Positions 7,195 to 7,900 of a DNA stretch of 7,900 nt are shown one piece after another. Source of the DNA: ZC4RG30 sp039800965 (GTDB lineage: Bacteria > Pseudomonadota > Gammaproteobacteria > Steroidobacterales > Steroidobacteraceae). The stretch is from assembly GCA_039800965.1 (NCBI GenBank), contig JBDLPS010000069.1, positions 1-7,900 on the forward strand, written 5' to 3'. The notes beneath the pieces were generated by a model. It had not been told where the DNA came from and did no database searches. It saw only the letters and a program-made list of their open reading frames with translations. The translations under genes were made by a program, and so were the position numbers. Each line of letters opens with the position of its first letter. The first letter of the stretch is position 1.

Positions 7195-7285
7195 ATTTAC
7201 CACATAAGTATTGGGTATTGCTGCTCACGGCACGCATTTGCACGCCGACAGCAAGGATCGCCGCCCGTCCGGGTGGCCGGAACGT
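7195..7285. promoter_or_regulatory. Divergent intergenic region with likely brnTA promoter/operator
   Basis: These about 90 bases separate brnT from the Fic remnant and must carry the brnTA promoter. The brnT-proximal end is AT-rich, unlike the rest of the window. It holds an imperfect tandem repeat GTATTGG/GTATTGC (7208-7221) and a TACC-12 nt-GGTA inverted pair (about 7198-7217), either of which could be an operator for the BrnTA complex. On the minus strand AATACT overlaps the repeat and is a weak -10 candidate. Further right, GCACGC is repeated around ATTT (7230-7245). No homology to a gene is recognisable here. All assignments in this stretch are tentative. Confidence 0.35.
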
Positions 7286-7900
7286 GGGTTTAGGAGGTGT
7301 TCGACCGGTTTGCCAGCCGCCCTGACCGAGGACGTGGTCCGGACCAGCGAGATCGAGGGCGAGCTGCTGCGCGTCGACTCCGTCCGCTCCTCGCTGGCCC
7401 GCAGGCTCGGGGTGGATGTCGGCGCGCGCGCTCCTGCGGACCGACACGTAGAGGGTGTCGTCGACATGGTGCTCCATGCCAGCACCCGGACTGACCAGCC
7501 CCTGACCGCCGAAATGCAGTGCTTCCTCGACTGGGCAAACGCGGATGCCGGCGATGTTCCGCTGATCAAGGCGGGCCTTGCCCACCTGTGGTTCGTGACG
7601 CTGCACCCCTTTGACGATGGCAACGGACGCATCGCCCGTGCCGTCGGCGACCTGTTCCTTGCGCGCGCGGATGGCAGCCCGCAGCGCTTTTACAGCCTGT
7701 CCGCGCAGATCCAGCGTGAACGAGCGGCGTACTACGACATCCTCGAGCAGACGAAGAAGAAAGGGATGGACGTCACGCCCTGGTTGCTGTGGTTCCTCGA
7801 CACCCTGGGGCGAGCACTCGTCAGCGCCCAGGCAACCCTGGATCAGGTGCTGGCCAAGTCACGCTTCTGGCAATGCTGGGCCACCACGCCGATGAACGAG
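7286..7900 (+). pseudogene. Fic/DOC family protein (DUF4172-Fic type), N-truncated and internally deleted, continues past window
   Basis: One uninterrupted frame runs from the TAA at 7205-7207 to the window end, with recognisable homology from GF at about 7286. Fic enzymes usually transfer AMP to target proteins. Present are the inhibitory motif TSEIEG (7343-7360; pattern [ST]xxxE[GN]), DRHVEGVVDM, KAGLAHLWFVTLHPFDDGNG with the intact catalytic HPFDDGNGR (7604-7630), then SPQRFYSLSAQI and the following helices. Two parts are missing. The N-terminal DUF4172 domain is gone apart from its last residues. Between LTAE and MQCFLDW (about 7508-7515), roughly 55-60 residues are absent relative to the family as I know it, including the flap that positions target proteins. 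No ATG serves as start: AGGAGGTG at 7292-7299 lies 12 nt before TTG 7310, and the next candidate is GTG 7334. The gene keeps about 70% G+C, unlike the adjacent brnTA. A working shortened protein is possible but less likely; the 3' end is not visible. Confidence 0.7.

Noticed and set aside
7160..7632. Minus-strand open frames of 135-148 codons over the Fic segment
   Set aside because: They lie opposite a recognisable Fic reading frame and show no domain of their own.
1..7900. CRISPR array, tRNA, rRNA, insertion sequence or prophage genes
   Set aside because: No regularly spaced repeats outside protein-coding ankyrin units, no cloverleaf or rRNA sequence, and no transposase or phage protein was recognised.

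Overview
The window is dense, GC-rich DNA (roughly two thirds G+C by eye, with strong G/C at third codon positions). It probably comes from a soil or freshwater proteobacterium. A gammaproteobacterium of the Steroidobacter/Xanthomonadales type is my best guess, from the DUF1592-DUF1552 gene pair, the ankyrin neighbour and the promoter style. That placement is inference; there is no rRNA or marker gene here.

Bases 1-5844 hold a tight, co-directional four-gene operon on the + strand. First is the 3' part of a large DUF1587/1592/1588/1585 protein with a haem-type CxxCH motif. It is followed by a Tat-exported DUF1552 protein, a Tat-type metallo-beta-lactamase-fold protein with altered metal ligands, and a secreted ankyrin-repeat protein. 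Gaps are 14 nt, -1 nt and 12 nt. The last three proteins carry visible export signals, so the operon appears to build an extracytoplasmic system. Its substrate is unknown, and the DUF families have no established biochemical role that I know of.

Bases 5845-6658 hold a separately transcribed N-formylglutamate amidohydrolase-family gene. A -10 hexamer sits exactly where a leaderless mRNA starting at its ATG would need it.

Bases 6689-7203 hold a BrnT/BrnA type II toxin-antitoxin module on the minus strand, in a local dip to roughly 55% G+C, converging on the amidohydrolase gene.

Bases 7286-7900 hold a Fic/DOC-family gene on the + strand, divergent from brnT and running off the window. It keeps the HPFxDGNGR catalytic motif and an inhibitory TxxxEG motif. 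It has lost its N-terminal domain and about 55-60 internal codons that normally encode the flap region, so it is probably a decaying gene.

The window thus changes from a housekeeping-like extracytoplasmic operon to an accessory patch (toxin-antitoxin plus broken Fic gene) at about base 6660. I found no RNA genes, CRISPR arrays, insertion sequences or convincing terminators, and no gene-free stretch longer than about 100 bases.
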